64,000 nucleotides of DNA from Bacteroidota bacterium (GTDB lineage Bacteria; Bacteroidota; Bacteroidia; AKYH767-A; 2013-40CM-41-45): NCBI GenBank assembly GCA_016720655.1, contig JADKKE010000016.1, forward strand, positions 4,180 through 68,179. Direction: 5' to 3'. The notes below the pieces were generated by a model. That model saw only the letters and a program-made list of their open reading frames with translations, was not told the origin of the DNA and made no database searches. A program made the position numbers and the translations under genes. The stretch's first letter is position 1. Every line of letters starts with the position of its first letter. Positions 1 through 10,720 of this stretch are shown here, piece by piece.

Positions 1-1
1 C

Positions 2-302
2 GTCTATGTCGTTTCTGCCCGTCTTGCTCAAAGCAACGCAGATGTCATGGACGCGGTAGAATTTGCAGCCTATCCAAATCCGGCCAAAGATTTTCTTTCG
101 TTCAGCTTCAATGCAACGAACGAACAAAGCACTGAACTTAAAATGATGGATCTCTCCGGACGTATTCTCGAAAGCAGAATAATTACAAGTGCGATTGGAG
201 AAACCGAATTGATCTTGGGGTTGGTGAATATGCAAGAGGCATTTATCTGGCTATTCTAAGTACGAACAATGATCAAAGGTTCTGAAAATTGTGATCGAAT
301 AA
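2..302 (+). pseudogene. C-terminal T9SS sorting domain of a secreted protein (5' end outside window, two frameshifts)
   Basis: The gene enters from the left edge. In frame 2 it reads an AAYPNPAKDFLSF segment, the classic start of a type A T9SS sorting domain, followed by MMDLSGRIL. Around base 211 the frame must change to continue as GEYARGIYLAIL, and around base 275 it must change again to reach KVLKIVIE and the stop at 300-302. Each break is repaired by one added base (a G near 210, an A in the AAA at 275-277). The domain directs export across the outer membrane by the type IX system and is removed on attachment to the surface. The catalytic or binding part of the protein is not in the window. 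The unrepaired frame stops at 259. Confidence 0.8.
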
Positions 303-318
303 CACCACAATAAACATG

Positions 319-351
319 AAAGGGCGGAGATTCTTTGGATCACCGCCTTTT
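319..351 (+). terminator. Intrinsic terminator after the T9SS cargo gene
   Basis: A GGCGG/CCGCC stem (323-327 with 343-347), extended by A:T pairs at its base, is followed directly by a run of T on the plus strand. It lies 20 bases after the repaired stop codon and just before the convergent gene ending at 360. Confidence 0.75.
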
Positions 352-359
352 TTTTGTTC

Positions 360-3184
360 TTATCGGTTACAGATCTCGGCAAAGTCGCAGTACTTGCATC
401 TGTCAATGTCATCCGTTTGAGTAAAAGCAACAGAAGGATCAAGAATTTTCGAAATCAGTAATCTCAATTGATTTTCAAATTCAAGAAACTGTTCATTTGA
501 AAAAGGCTCTCCTTGTTGCAGGTACCAAATCCCATTACTCATATCTTTTAGAGTGATCAGTCCGGAACGAATTGCCGAATCCAAATAATTCTTTCGAACA
601 AGAAATGCATACAACATCGCCTGAAACTGCTCCTTGTAAACCGGATCATGGAACAAATCAGCAATTTCATTGAATTTCTTTTTCGCAACTTTTCCTGTTT
701 TGTAATCAAGGATCCGAATCCCTCCGTTCAACTCATCTATCCGATCAATATATCCATGGATTAATACACTTTGTGTGTCATTGATCTTAAAAACTTCGTT
801 CACCTCCTTTTCAAGTGCAAGGATCCTGAATGGAACCTCTTTTCTGTCAAGGCGGAATATTTTTTCAATCAGTTCCAGAATTACATTTTTCAAAAGAATA
901 TTTTTTCCTTCCAGTTCTCCTGCCGCAGGAAATTCCTTACGTATTGCCTGATCAAGAATGTGTTCAGTATTTTTTGAGAGATTATCCAGTTTCTCCTTAG
1001 TGAGTTCTACAACATCGGTATATGCAATTTCCATTGCTGCATGAAGGATATTTCCAAAAGTGTTGGCCTCCATCTGTTCTTCCGGTTCTTCTTTCTCTGA
1101 AAGTTTGACGATATGCCTGAAATAGAAACGAAGCGGGCAAGTAATAAATGCAATCAAAGCCGAAGGAGAAAACTTGACACTGAAATTGCTCTTCAATGCC
1201 GAATTGGGAAGGTATTTACTTAAAGCTTGCATGACTTCCGGTGACTTCGAAATATCAATCGGAAGAATTTTTTCCTTCTCAAAACCAGTGCTGATAATTT
1301 TCTCAGTCAATTGTATACTTTTCGGGAAGCGTGCAGCAAGTTCATGTTCAATCTGCAATAAAAACCGCGACTTCTCCCCTCCTGCTACTTTCTTTGATTC
1401 GGTATTGTATAGCAAATGAATGTTCGAAGCACGTTGCAACAAACGATAAAAGTGATAGGCCGAAACGGCATGTTGCTCTTCGTATGTTGGAAGTCCGAAT
1501 GCCTTGCGAATAGAATAGGGAATGAAGGAAGGACTATTTCCTGACGATGGAAGCACATCTTCATTCACAGACAAAATAATCACATTATCGAAATCAAGTA
1601 CACGTGTTTCGAGGAAACCCATTACCTGCAAACCTTTCAAGGGTTCACCGGTAAAAGGAATTTTTGACGAATAAATAATTTCCCGAAACAAATACCACAT
1701 TGTATCCAATCCCGGCTCCACGTCCTGCTCAAGAATTACTTCTTCCAGTCGGTGAAGCTGGGTATAGAAATGATAGACAAACTCCGATTCCAGTCTGTGA
1801 AACCGAAATTCCTGTTCTTTCATGGAGTCGAGAATCAATCGCAAAACTTTTCGTCCCCATTCAAATACGTTCTGAACGTGCTCCTGACGCGTAAAAATCA
1901 GTCTGAACAATTCAGATTTTTCATTCACTAATTTTCCGGAAACAATCCGGATATTTTTTCCTTTTCATAGGCGATCATCCATGTACGAATGGCACCGGTA
2001 TCAATTAGCAGGATGTAAGGATGATTTAAAATATTGAGAACATCACGAAAATAAAAAGTATCGTTCTTTTCTTTATCGACCGAGCAATTCCTTTGCAATG
2101 CAATGAGGGATTCAAACAGACTGAAAACCGGTGTTGCATGCAATGGATAACCCATAGTCACGTTGATGTCTTCCAATTCAGCCGGCAGGGCATACAAAAC
2201 AGGAAACAGCAGGTTTTCATCCGGAATCACCACTACTGTTCGCTCCGGTCTGAAATCTTTTTCTTTCATGAGTTCCTGAACGAGTGATCCGGCATATTTA
2301 GCCTGACCAACCTGTAAAGGAATTCCTGCCATTTCAATTTTCTTTGGAATGGATGAAAAGAAATCTTCCTTCCACTTAAAGGCATCACCCACCAATGGAT
2401 GATCGCGCAAAAAAGAACCGGCTTCCTGTCTGGGGTCATCGGTATAATATGCATCCGCATCCCAGATAATTTCAGATTTTCCTGTTTTTAAAAACGACTG
2501 AATGATTTGTTCTTCCGCAGGAGAAAGAGCATAAAATCCCGCAAACACGATCGCATCAAAGTTATCAGTCGACGGCGCTCCATTTATTCGGAAACGTTCT
2601 GCCAGTTCACGAATGGCCATGCCTTCATAGGCAATGGAGCGTTTGGATAAGGATTCTTTGAATTCATGATAAATAGCACCGAGGTGTTCCCAGGTATTCA
2701 TGAATTCTGTTTTCAGTTTGGACGGATCTTTATCGAAAAAACTCTTCCAGAATGTTTTGAGTTTTTCCATGTCTTCATCAGCAAGCGTGAAGACCTGATC
2801 AATTTCACGTATGTCGGTGATGAGTGAAAATACTTTTTGAGGATCGGCGAGGTAACGATCGAGGTCATCGAAATCGCGGATCAATAATTCGCCCCAGGGA
2901 TAAAAGCGATCAAAAGATTCTCCCGGAAAAAATTTCCTGTAGATCTTATACAACTCAAATCGTAAAGTGAGAGGATCAGGAATGGTAAAAGTGGTATACG
3001 CAGAAATAAAATCCTGGACAGAGAAAATCGCCGGAGCCCATACGGGTCTGGTCAGACGGGTAGCCAATTCCTTACGAAAAAACAGTCCGGCCCTTCGTGT
3101 TGGAAATATCAGCTGTATCCTGCTGAGATCCTCGCCATATTTGGATGTAAGTTCATCCGTTAATTTCTGGAGAAAACTTTTCAT
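360..3184 (-). CDS. AddB-like helicase-nuclease, PD-(D/E)XK family, split by a frameshift
   Basis: Two adjoining reading frames (3184-1928, 418 codons; 1928-360, 522 codons) together give about 940 residues, the usual size of the Bacteroidota PD-(D/E)XK nuclease protein related to AddB. The first half has the N-terminal IQLIFPTRRAGLFFRKEL region typical of inactivated AddB-type helicases. The second half carries the nuclease: H296 in GNILHAAM, D395 in HGYIDRID, D408 and K410 in ILDYKTGK, and four cysteines (C264, C511, C514, C520) spaced as in the AddB iron-sulfur staple. Known relatives process double-strand breaks for RecA loading with an AddA/RecB-like helicase, not seen here. The join TAGTG near 1928-1931 is repaired by one added T, so I read one gene with an indel; a real GTG-started second gene is less likely. 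Confidence 0.8.
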
Positions 3185-3374
3185 GAAAAATCAAAAAAAC
3201 ATTCAGTTTTGAATTTGGTCTAAATTAGTTCAAAAATTGTATCCCCAGAACACTTCCCTTCCTTTAAATTTTTACAAATGTCATCTGTCGAATCTATTCC
3301 AAAATCTGTCTCAAAGAAATTTGAAACGCTGAATTTCATTGTCTTATGAGATTTTCTGGTTGCACAAATTGCCG

Positions 3375-3382
3375 TACATTTG
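3375..3382 (+). promoter_or_regulatory. Possible promoter -7 element for the porin gene
   Basis: TACATTTG matches the Bacteroidota -7 consensus TAnnTTTG and lies 26 bases before the ATG at 3408. No clear TTTG -33 element is present at the usual distance, so this is a weak call. Confidence 0.4.
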
Positions 3383-3407
3383 AATCCTAAAATTGCCCGG
3401 CAGAAGT

Positions 3408-5283
3408 ATGCGGTTTCTTTCCATTTGTATTCTATTCCTTTTGTACAATCTGCCAATTCAAGCAATTACCGGAGATTCGACTGCATTCCCGGTGACTGTT
3501 CCAACTTCAGTCCGTTATTTGTACGAGAATGATTTCCAGGCAAGGCTTGAAAAGCATGCAAACTCAGGATACAAGCCTTACAGATCATGAAGAAAGCAAT
3601 CCGGCTTTCAACCTTCATTACAATTTCTTAGGTAATCTCGGAAGTGCTGCTTCCTCACAGCTTTACCGGCCATTGAAAGAAGTGTATACATCACCCTCTA
3701 TCCGATCCTATGATTTGTATTTATTTCATCACGAGGACATCCAATATTACCGGACGAACAAGCGGTATAGTGATTTATCCTATCACAATGCAACATTCAG
3801 GGAGCAGCATATCCGAATTTTACACACACAGAATATTTTAAAAAACTGGAATGCCGGTTTTGATTTTAACCGGATAACAGTGAAAGATTTTCTTCCCAAC
3901 TCGGATGTATTTCACAGCCGGTTTGCCGTTTTCACCTGGTATGAATCACCGAATAAACGGTACAATTTATTTGCAAATGGATTTACGAATGTCATCAAGA
4001 ACCAGGTGAATGGCGGTGTGAGCGAAGACTCTTTGTTTGAGAATGTGAAACTAACAAATGTTGCATTGAAAGGATTACCTGTGAATCTTACCGATGCAGA
4101 AAACCGTTTCCGGAAGAAAAGTTTCTCGCTGAGTCAGTATTTTGATCTGGGAAAGAAAAGCGATACGACATCCGGTGCAGCAATACAGACCTGGATTCGT
4201 TTGCATCATGAAATCAAATTGGAAATAGGTTCATTCTCCTATGTTGACAAATCGCTTGACAGCACTTATTATTCCGATTATTATTATTCCACAAGCACTT
4301 ACGATTCCCTGCATTATACTGATTTGCGAAATCGTGGCGGAATAGTTTTGCCCTATCTGGAAAACGGTGGTTCATTCCGCAAAAACTTCTCGGCGACAGC
4401 CATGCTGGAGCATCAATCGTTCAGCTATAGTCAAAGAAGCGATACAAGCTGGCAGAATATTTCCGTTTTGGGAAACATAGCAACCCGACCCGACAGTTCT
4501 CGACTACACTTCAATCTGGATGGACAGTATGTACTCAGTGGTCATGATGAAACGAGCTACAGCGTGGAATTGAAAATTCATTCCCCACTCTATTCCTTCG
4601 GAGAATTATCTGCCAGTGTCCATACAGATTTTCACGAAACTCCGCTGATCAACACCATTTACGATTCCAATCACATCATTTGGAAAAATACTTTCAACAA
4701 GGAAAAAGTTTCATCCTTAAATGTTTCTTATTCATTGCCCAACTGGAAACTCAAACTGGAAGCTTCAGTTTTCAATCTGAACAATTATGTATACATGAAT
4801 AGATTTGCCAGACCTCAACAGGCTTCCTCTGCAATTCAAGTCACACAGTTTGCATTGACAAAGAACTTTGTGTTACGAAGTTTTCATTTTGACAACCTGA
4901 TCTATTTCCAATCCACTACTGACGCAGCGCGTTTGCCATTGCCGGATCTCGCCAGCACCAATGCACTGTATTACCAGGGATTCTTATTTAAAAAAGCAAT
5001 GCTCGCGCAATTGGGATTTGACATGCATTACAACAGTTCTTATTACGCGGATGCTTTCATGCCGGCAACGGGAAGTTTTTATTTGCAAAAAATCAAGAAG
5101 ACCGGAGGCTACCCAGTCATCAATTTTTTCTTCAATATGAAAATTAAAACTGCCAGATTATTTATAAAATTTGAAAATCTGGGCAATGGTTTGATTAGCG
5201 ATTCATACACCTATACTCCTCAGTATCCACAACCGGGAAGAGTGATAAAGTTTGGTGTGGATTGGAGGTTTTTGGATCAGTAG
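3408..5283 (+). CDS. Putative outer-membrane porin (Porin_10-like), frameshifted near the N-terminus
   Basis: The protein begins with a signal peptide (MRFLSICILFLLYNLPIQA) at ATG 3408, which I prefer to the upstream TTG at 3393. The reading frame continues to about 3560, where it must shift to join the long frame (DTSLTDHEESNPAF, then NLGSAASSQLY) running to 5283. The body is rich in alternating aromatic and polar residues, with repeated short strands such as NLFANGFTNVI and FNLDGQYVLSG, as expected for a beta-barrel. The DTSLT...NLG arrangement near the N-terminus and the length (about 620 residues) resemble the Bacteroidota 'putative porin' family. Substrate unknown. The shift lies within 3555-3570 and equals one extra base or two missing bases. 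Confidence 0.7.
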
Positions 5284-5290
5284 ATTTTTT

Positions 5291-5325
5291 GGTGGTTGGT
5301 GGTTAGTGGTTGGTGGATAGTATGG
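5291..5325 (+). repeat. Heptad repeat array, GGTTAGT family
   Basis: Copies of GGTTGGT, GGTTAGT and relatives at 7-bp spacing, ending in TATGG, immediately after the porin stop. The same family recurs at 10721, 37572, 39729, 40118 and 40317, some in the opposite orientation. Confidence 0.75.
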
Positions 5326-5363
5326 CTTCTTTTAATTGCCTAGGATAAGCAATACGCAGGTGT

Positions 5364-5390
5364 TACTATTCACCATTCACTCTTCACTCT
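5364..5390 (+). repeat. Heptad repeat array, ATTCACY family
   Basis: Units TATTCAC, CATTCAC and TCTTCAC follow each other at 7-bp spacing. A related array in the opposite orientation lies at 39861-39885 among the tRNA genes. Confidence 0.65.
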
Positions 5391-5473
5391 TTATTTTCTG
5401 TTTATAAAATTAATTGTTAATTTTCCCTGACAATTACTTTATTTTTATTTAACTAGACTTTAAAATTTCTGAA

Positions 5474-6762
5474 ATGATGAGAGCCTATTTTTATTTTTTT
5501 TATATTTATGCAAGAATTCTTATTCACAAACATGGATTGGACTTGGAGCAGGTATGATTTTAACACGGCAAACTTGTTTTTGATTCTGCAACTGGTTTAT
5601 TATATGTTGGCGGATTTTCGATATGTAAATAACAATTTATTAGTCAATCGAATCGCTACATGATGGAAATCAGGACCCAATGGGACCTGGGGCCAATCAG
5701 TTTTCTGGTTCAATTAGATCAATTGTCAATTTTAATTCCAATATAATCGCTTGTGGAAATTTTTTCACCCCGGTTTATTCATCAAATATTGGTATTTGGG
5801 ATGGAATCCAATGGTATCCAATGTCAGGTGGCCCAAACACGAGGTATAATTTCAAGTCGTCAATCGATACTTTATACGCCTTCGATATTTGATAGCATAC
5901 CAACATGCCCTCAACAGGCATTGGCAAATGGGATGGAATTAATTGGTATTCGCAAACTTTTTCTTTGTACTGATTTTTCATTCGTTTATGATGGTACCGT
6001 ACCAGAACCATTTTATCGGCGGAAATTTTATTGATACCATCAGTGGTAGCAATGATTTTGCTATTCTTTACAATGATAGCTTACATAATGTTGGAGGAAT
6101 TAATATTGCTAATGGTTTACAGGTGCTTAAATTAGTTGAATTCCAAGGAAAACTTTACATCGCCGGTAATTTCCCGAGCTATGGAAATTTTGGAGCAAAT
6201 ATTGTTTCGTGGGATGGACAACAATTTTCTAGTGTTGGTGGTGGCACGGATGACTTTATTTGGAATATGAAAGTCATCGATGATAACCTATATGTAGTTG
6301 GTGCCTTCCAAAATGCCGGTACAGTGCAAAGTCAATACATTGCCAGATGGGACGGCATAAACTGGCATACAGTTGGCAATTCAATATTCAATTGTATTCT
6401 TGTTGATGTTGAGGAATATAATAATGAATTATACATCGTCGGATGTTTTGACATCATTGATGGTCTAAATATAAATCACATTGCAAAGTATTCTATTCCA
6501 TTTTGCAATAGAAACGAAAAGAAATTAATGTCAATATTTATCCAAATCCTAGTAAGGATGAATTGAACATTCGAATCCAAAATATTGTACAAGGTTACAA
6601 ATCCACTCGAATTTACAATTTACTCGGGAGTGATTTTTTTTCAATGGCACTTTCACCAAATCAACACAACTATTCTGTTAACACAAGTTCATGGCCTGCC
6701 GGAATCTATTTCGTTGAAATAATTACCGAGGAAGGCAGAAGTAAAAGGTGATCAAAGAATGA
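5474..6762 (+). pseudogene. T9SS cargo protein with WDG propeller-like repeats, broken by many indels
   Basis: No single frame covers this stretch, but translating across frames gives one coherent protein: a hydrophobic start (MMRAYFYFFYIYA at 5474), then TWIGLGAG, NTANL, DSATGLLYVGG, RYVNNNLLVNRIATW, DPMGPGANQFSG, repeated WDG units (WDGIQWYPMSGG, WDGQQFSSVGGG, WDGINWHTVG) and a T9SS sorting tail (NIYPNPSKDELNIRI ... WPAGIYFVEI ... KVIKE). At least seven small indels are needed, most restoring a base in a homopolymer. The WDG repeats resemble secreted Bacteroidota proteins with kelch or delta-60-like propellers. It may be a decaying gene or a poorly assembled one; intact open pieces are 5680-5892, 5943-6566 and 6563-6751. 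Confidence 0.75.
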
Positions 6763-6793
6763 ATCGAATGTAAACTCATCAATTAGTAAAAGG

Positions 6794-8053
6794 TCACGTC
6801 TTCTGCTTCTTCTTCTTAGCAGCCGGAAATAAAACGTTGTTCAGAATCAAACGATAGCCGGGGGAATTGGGGTGAAGTGAAAGATCTGTTGGAGGATCGC
6901 CGACCTGGTGCTGGTAATCTTCGGGATCGTGGCCGCCGTAAAAGGTCCAGGTTCCTTTGCCGAATTCACCGTGGATGTAACGGGCTTCGTCCTGGGCTTT
7001 CGTTTCTCCCATTACGAGGACTTCGGGTTTGATGTACTTCTTTTTAAAAGCTGTTGTTTGTCCCATGAATCCTTTGATCACTTGTTCGTGGTCCTGGCAC
7101 AACATGGTTGGAACCGGATCCCATTTGGCGGAGAAATCAAAGAGCGTGAAAAAATCTTCTGTTCGCGGGAGGTCACGCGCCGGTGGTTGATTGTCAATTT
7201 CACTGAATTCGTATTCGTATGGGTTGGTGCTTAATTTGAAATTCCGGAAAGCAAAACCTTTGGAATAATCAATCTTGGTATTCATTGCCGGATCGGCAGG
7301 ATCACCATCGAACATGCTCTCGCAAATATCAATTCCTGCAGCGTCAAGGGCAATGTCATAACTATCCGTTGCAGAACACATGGCAAATAAATATCCTCCG
7401 CCCACGACAAAATCCCGGATCTTTTCGGCTACAGCCAGTTTCATCATGGAAACTTTGTTGAAGCCCAATTTCTTCGCACTGGCTTCCTGCAATCGTACAT
7501 CTTCCTGGTACCAGGGGGCGTTTCTATAAGCCGCATAGAAGCGTCCGTATTGTCCGGTGAAGTCTTCGTGATGCAAGTGCAGCCAATCATACAGAGGCAA
7601 TTTCATGCCGATCACTTCCTCATCGTAAACAACATCATAGGGGATTTCTGCATATTTCAGTACCATGGTCACAGCATCATCCCAGGGCATTTTGTTTTTC
7701 GGAGAATACACGGCAATCTTCGGAGCCTTCTCGAGTTTCATCACTTCCATGTTCACTTCCGGATCTGCTATTTCACGAAGAATGGCAGCAGCTTGTACGT
7801 CGGCAATTACCTGGAAAGAAACTCCGCGAATGGTACATTCCTGTTCAAGTTTCGTTATGTCGCTGAGTAAAAAACTTCCGCCTTTGTAATTGAGCAGCCA
7901 TTGTACATCTACCGTATTCTGCAGTGCATAATAGGCGATACCGTAGGCCTTCAGATGGTTCTTTTGCGTCTCATCCATAGGAATGAGGATGAATGCAGCC
8001 TGAGCCTTTAAAAGGGCTGTAAAAAAGAAAAGAAGCAGGATGAGTTTTTTCAT
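6794..8053 (-). CDS. Conserved secreted Bacteroidota protein, usually labelled 'asparagine synthetase B'
   Basis: 419 residues with a signal peptide (MKKLILLLFFFTALLKAQA) followed by AFILIPMDETQKNHLKAYG. From memory of database labels, homologues in Bacteroidota are often named asparagine synthetase B. I see no N-terminal Cys-2 glutaminase, no SGGxDS pyrophosphatase loop, and the protein is exported, so that name is probably wrong. Recognisable segments are HLHHEDFTGQYGRFYAAY, a glycine-rich DFVVGGGYLFAMCSATDSYD that looks like a flavodoxin or ThuA-like fold strand-loop, and the C-terminal GTWTFYGGHDPEDYQH. It ends in a lysine-rich tail. True function unknown. Not obviously in an operon; a terminator-like inverted repeat lies between it and parC. 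Confidence 0.8.
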   Translation of the reverse strand: MKKLILLLFFFTALLKAQAAFILIPMDETQKNHLKAYGIAYYALQNTVDVQWLLNYKGGSFLLSDITKLEQECTIRGVSFQVIADVQAAAILREIADPEVNMEVMKLEKAPKIAVYSPKNKMPWDDAVTMVLKYAEIPYDVVYDEEVIGMKLPLYDWLHLHHEDFTGQYGRFYAAYRNAPWYQEDVRLQEASAKKLGFNKVSMMKLAVAEKIRDFVVGGGYLFAMCSATDSYDIALDAAGIDICESMFDGDPADPAMNTKIDYSKGFAFRNFKLSTNPYEYEFSEIDNQPPARDLPRTEDFFTLFDFSAKWDPVPTMLCQDHEQVIKGFMGQTTAFKKKYIKPEVLVMGETKAQDEARYIHGEFGKGTWTFYGGHDPEDYQHQVGDPPTDLSLHPNSPGYRLILNNVLFPAAKKKKQKT

Positions 8054-8177
8054 TGAATGTGAAGGTAAACGAAATACATGAAGGAAAATTGAATCCTGAG
8101 CCGGAATGTCAACAGCTTTCCTCTTAATTAAGGAGTTTTAACATTCAGGGATTAATTCATAATCGTTCTGAAACGAA

Positions 8178-8218
8178 AAAGTTCCTTACCTGTCTGTATT
8201 AGAACGGTAAAGAACTTC
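8178..8218 (-). terminator. Intrinsic terminator after parC
   Basis: On the minus strand AAGTTCTTTACC pairs with GGTAAGGAACTT across a 15-base loop and is followed by TTT. It starts about 24 bases after the parC stop at 8242. Confidence 0.7.
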
Positions 8219-8241
8219 TTCATTGTTTATTTCAAAAGGAT

Positions 8242-10533
8242 TTAGAGTTCAAACAATTCTGTTTGCGAGTTATCTTTTCCTTTTGACTTTTTTTCCAGTT
8301 CGTTTAGGATCCGGTTTCTGTCGTTTGTTATCTTCTCGTTTGCGGTCATGTCCCACTCCACGGTTACCGCCGCTTCTTCCTTGAGTGGTTGGGACTTTTT
8401 TGCGGGTGATCCTCCCGAAGCTTTGACCGGAAATGGCTTTTGAGCCGGAGGTGGTGGCGGAGCTGTTTTCTTCGCCGATGGTGCAGGAGCATTTGATTTT
8501 ACAACCGCATCAATTTTCATTTGCTCTGCCTTTGGTGAAGGTTTTGCATCCGAAAGCTTGATCACCTTACTTGCAGAATTCTTTGTAAGAATATTTCCGT
8601 TCGTACTTCTCCCTTTCACTTCGTAGTCTCCGAAATTGACATCGATCTGGGTAATCCTCAGTTTGGGTTTTGGTCGGAGCATCACACGAACAACGGGAGC
8701 TTCTTCCACTGTTCCAAAGGATAGCCACAGCATTTTAGAGCCTTCGCTGCCTTTCGTGAGAATATAATCCTTGTCGCGTGTGGTTCCACCTACAGTGAAT
8801 CGTTTCACCATCACTGCTCCTCCTCTGCCGTCCTGATAAATCATATTGTACACAGGCTCCGCTTCCGTTTTCCGGAGAATGGCGATGTGGCGCACATCTT
8901 TCCCTACATATTTCTTCTCGTCCACTTTGGTGACGATCATGGTTCCATCACCACGGAACACAATGATATCATCGAGGTTGGAACATTCGGTAACGAATTC
9001 ATCTTTCTTCAAACCATAACCTGCAAATCCGTCTTCACGGTTTACATACAGCTTCTGGTTGTTGATGATTACTTCGGAAGCAATGACCTGTTCGAATGAA
9101 CCGATTTCTGTTTTGCGTTCGCGGCCTTTTCCATATTTGCGAAGCAATTCTTTGTACCAGTTGATGGCATACGGTTTGATATTCGCCAAATGATTCTCAA
9201 CTACTTTCAATTCATCTTCTAATCCACGGAGCTTTTCATCCTGCTCCTTGACATCGTATTTTGAAATCCGTTTGATCTTGATTTCTGTCAGAGCAACGAT
9301 ATCATCGCGGGTAATTTCGCGTTTGAAACGTTTCTTGTATGGTTTTAAACCGAGATCAATGGTTTCAATCACACTTTCCCAGGTTGTACATTCTTCTATG
9401 TTCCGGTAGATGCGCAGTGAACTGAAATGCCATTCTTCCTCAAGCTCTGCTTTGCGGATTTCAAGTTCTTTGCGGAGCAGTCTTACCGTTTGCTCTGTAT
9501 TGTATTTCAAAATATCATTCACACTCATGAATCGTGGCTTGTCTTCCACAATCACACAGGCATTCGGAGAAACACTTACTTCACAGTCGGTGAAGGCATA
9601 CAATGCATCAATTGTTTTGTCAAGATCTTCGTAGGAATCACTGTGCAAGTGGATCATGATTTCCACATTTGCTGCAGTATTGTCTTCTACTTTTTTGATC
9701 TTAATTTTGCCTTTGTCATTCGCAGTTAAAATAGTATCAATCAAACTGGAAGTATTCGTTCCAAAAGGAATCTCGCGAATTACAAGTGTCTTCCTGTCCT
9801 GCTTTTCAATTTTTGCACGAATACGAATTCGTCCACCGCGTAAACCATCGTTGTATTTACTGAAGTCGGCGATTCCACCCGTTGGAAAATCCGGAATAAT
9901 GGAAACCTTCTTTCCACGAAGAATATCAATAGAACCTTCGATCAGTTCGATAAAATTGTGTGGGAGAATTTTACAAGCGAGTCCGACAGCGATACCTTCC
10001 ACACCTTGCGCGAGCAACAGAGGAAATTTTACTGGCAGCGTAATCGGCTCCTTATTTCTTCCGTCGTAACTCAGTTGCCATTCGGTAGTCTTCTGATTGA
10101 ATACAACTTCAAGTGCAAATTTTGAAAGACGAGCTTCGATGTACCGGGCTGCTGCTGCACTATCACCTGTATAAATATTACCCCAGTTTCCCTGCATATC
10201 GATAAGCAGGTCTTTTTGTCCGAGCTGTACCATTGCATCACCAATGGAAGCATCCCCGTGCGGATGATACTTCATGGAATGCCCGATGACATTGGCAACT
10301 TTATTGTACCGACCATCTTCCATTTCCCACATGGAATGCATGATGCGTCGTTGCACTGGTTTCAATCCATCGTTGATGTGTGGAACAGCACGTTCGAGGA
10401 TTACATACGAAGCGTAATCCAAAAACCAGTTCTCATACATCCCATTCACGTGTGGAATCACTGCAGCTTCTTTATGCTCAGCAACTTCCTCGTGAATTTC
10501 CTCCGGCGGGATTTCTTTTTTCTTCTTTGCCAT
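8242..10533 (-). CDS. parC: DNA topoisomerase IV subunit A
   Basis: 763-residue type IIA topoisomerase breakage-reunion subunit. The catalytic tyrosine is Y131 in AAARYIEARLS; the GLKPVQRRI (57-65) and HPHGDASIGDAM (90-101) motifs frame the winged-helix active site. The C-terminal part has a degraded beta-pinwheel (RGDGTMIVTKV, GGAVMVKRF) and then a Pro/Ala/Lys-rich tail from about residue 670. At the position equivalent to E. coli GyrA Ser83 there is alanine (A95), with D99 at the Asp87 position. Together with the nearby parE on the same strand and the lack of a GyrA-box, this marks ParC rather than GyrA. It acts with ParE to unlink daughter chromosomes. ATG at 10533 gives a lysine-rich N-terminus typical of the Bacteroidota form. 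Confidence 0.93.
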   Translation of the reverse strand: MAKKKKEIPPEEIHEEVAEHKEAAVIPHVNGMYENWFLDYASYVILERAVPHINDGLKPVQRRIMHSMWEMEDGRYNKVANVIGHSMKYHPHGDASIGDAMVQLGQKDLLIDMQGNWGNIYTGDSAAAARYIEARLSKFALEVVFNQKTTEWQLSYDGRNKEPITLPVKFPLLLAQGVEGIAVGLACKILPHNFIELIEGSIDILRGKKVSIIPDFPTGGIADFSKYNDGLRGGRIRIRAKIEKQDRKTLVIREIPFGTNTSSLIDTILTANDKGKIKIKKVEDNTAANVEIMIHLHSDSYEDLDKTIDALYAFTDCEVSVSPNACVIVEDKPRFMSVNDILKYNTEQTVRLLRKELEIRKAELEEEWHFSSLRIYRNIEECTTWESVIETIDLGLKPYKKRFKREITRDDIVALTEIKIKRISKYDVKEQDEKLRGLEDELKVVENHLANIKPYAINWYKELLRKYGKGRERKTEIGSFEQVIASEVIINNQKLYVNREDGFAGYGLKKDEFVTECSNLDDIIVFRGDGTMIVTKVDEKKYVGKDVRHIAILRKTEAEPVYNMIYQDGRGGAVMVKRFTVGGTTRDKDYILTKGSEGSKMLWLSFGTVEEAPVVRVMLRPKPKLRITQIDVNFGDYEVKGRSTNGNILTKNSASKVIKLSDAKPSPKAEQMKIDAVVKSNAPAPSAKKTAPPPPPAQKPFPVKASGGSPAKKSQPLKEEAAVTVEWDMTANEKITNDRNRILNELEKKSKGKDNSQTELFEL

Positions 10534-10543
10534 TATGTATTCA

Positions 10544-10702
10544 GTTCAAGGTTCAAAGTTTAATGTTCAAAGTTGGTTCCGTGTTCAGGGTTCCGTGTTC
10601 CGTGTTCAGGGTTCCGTGTTCAGGGTTCCGTGTTCCGTGTTCAGAGTTTAGGGTTCCGTGTTCAGAGTTCAGGGTTTCGTGTTCTGTGTTTGAGGTTCCG
10701 TT
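10544..10702 (+). repeat. Heptad repeat array, GTTCCGT/GTTCAGG family
   Basis: More than 20 consecutive 7-bp units beginning GTT (GTTCAAG, GTTCAAA, then mixed GTTCCGT and GTTCAGG, with degenerate GTTTAGG, GTTTCGT and GTTCTGT), with one interruption near 10572. It fills the space upstream of the parC start, on the side facing parE. Confidence 0.85.
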
Positions 10703-10720
10703 CTAATTAATAAGTACTGC

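Noticed and set aside
10380..10706. 108-codon frame across the GTTCCGT array
   Set aside because: The C-terminal half is the heptad array translated (VPCSVFRVPCSGFRVPCS) and the rest is antisense to parC.
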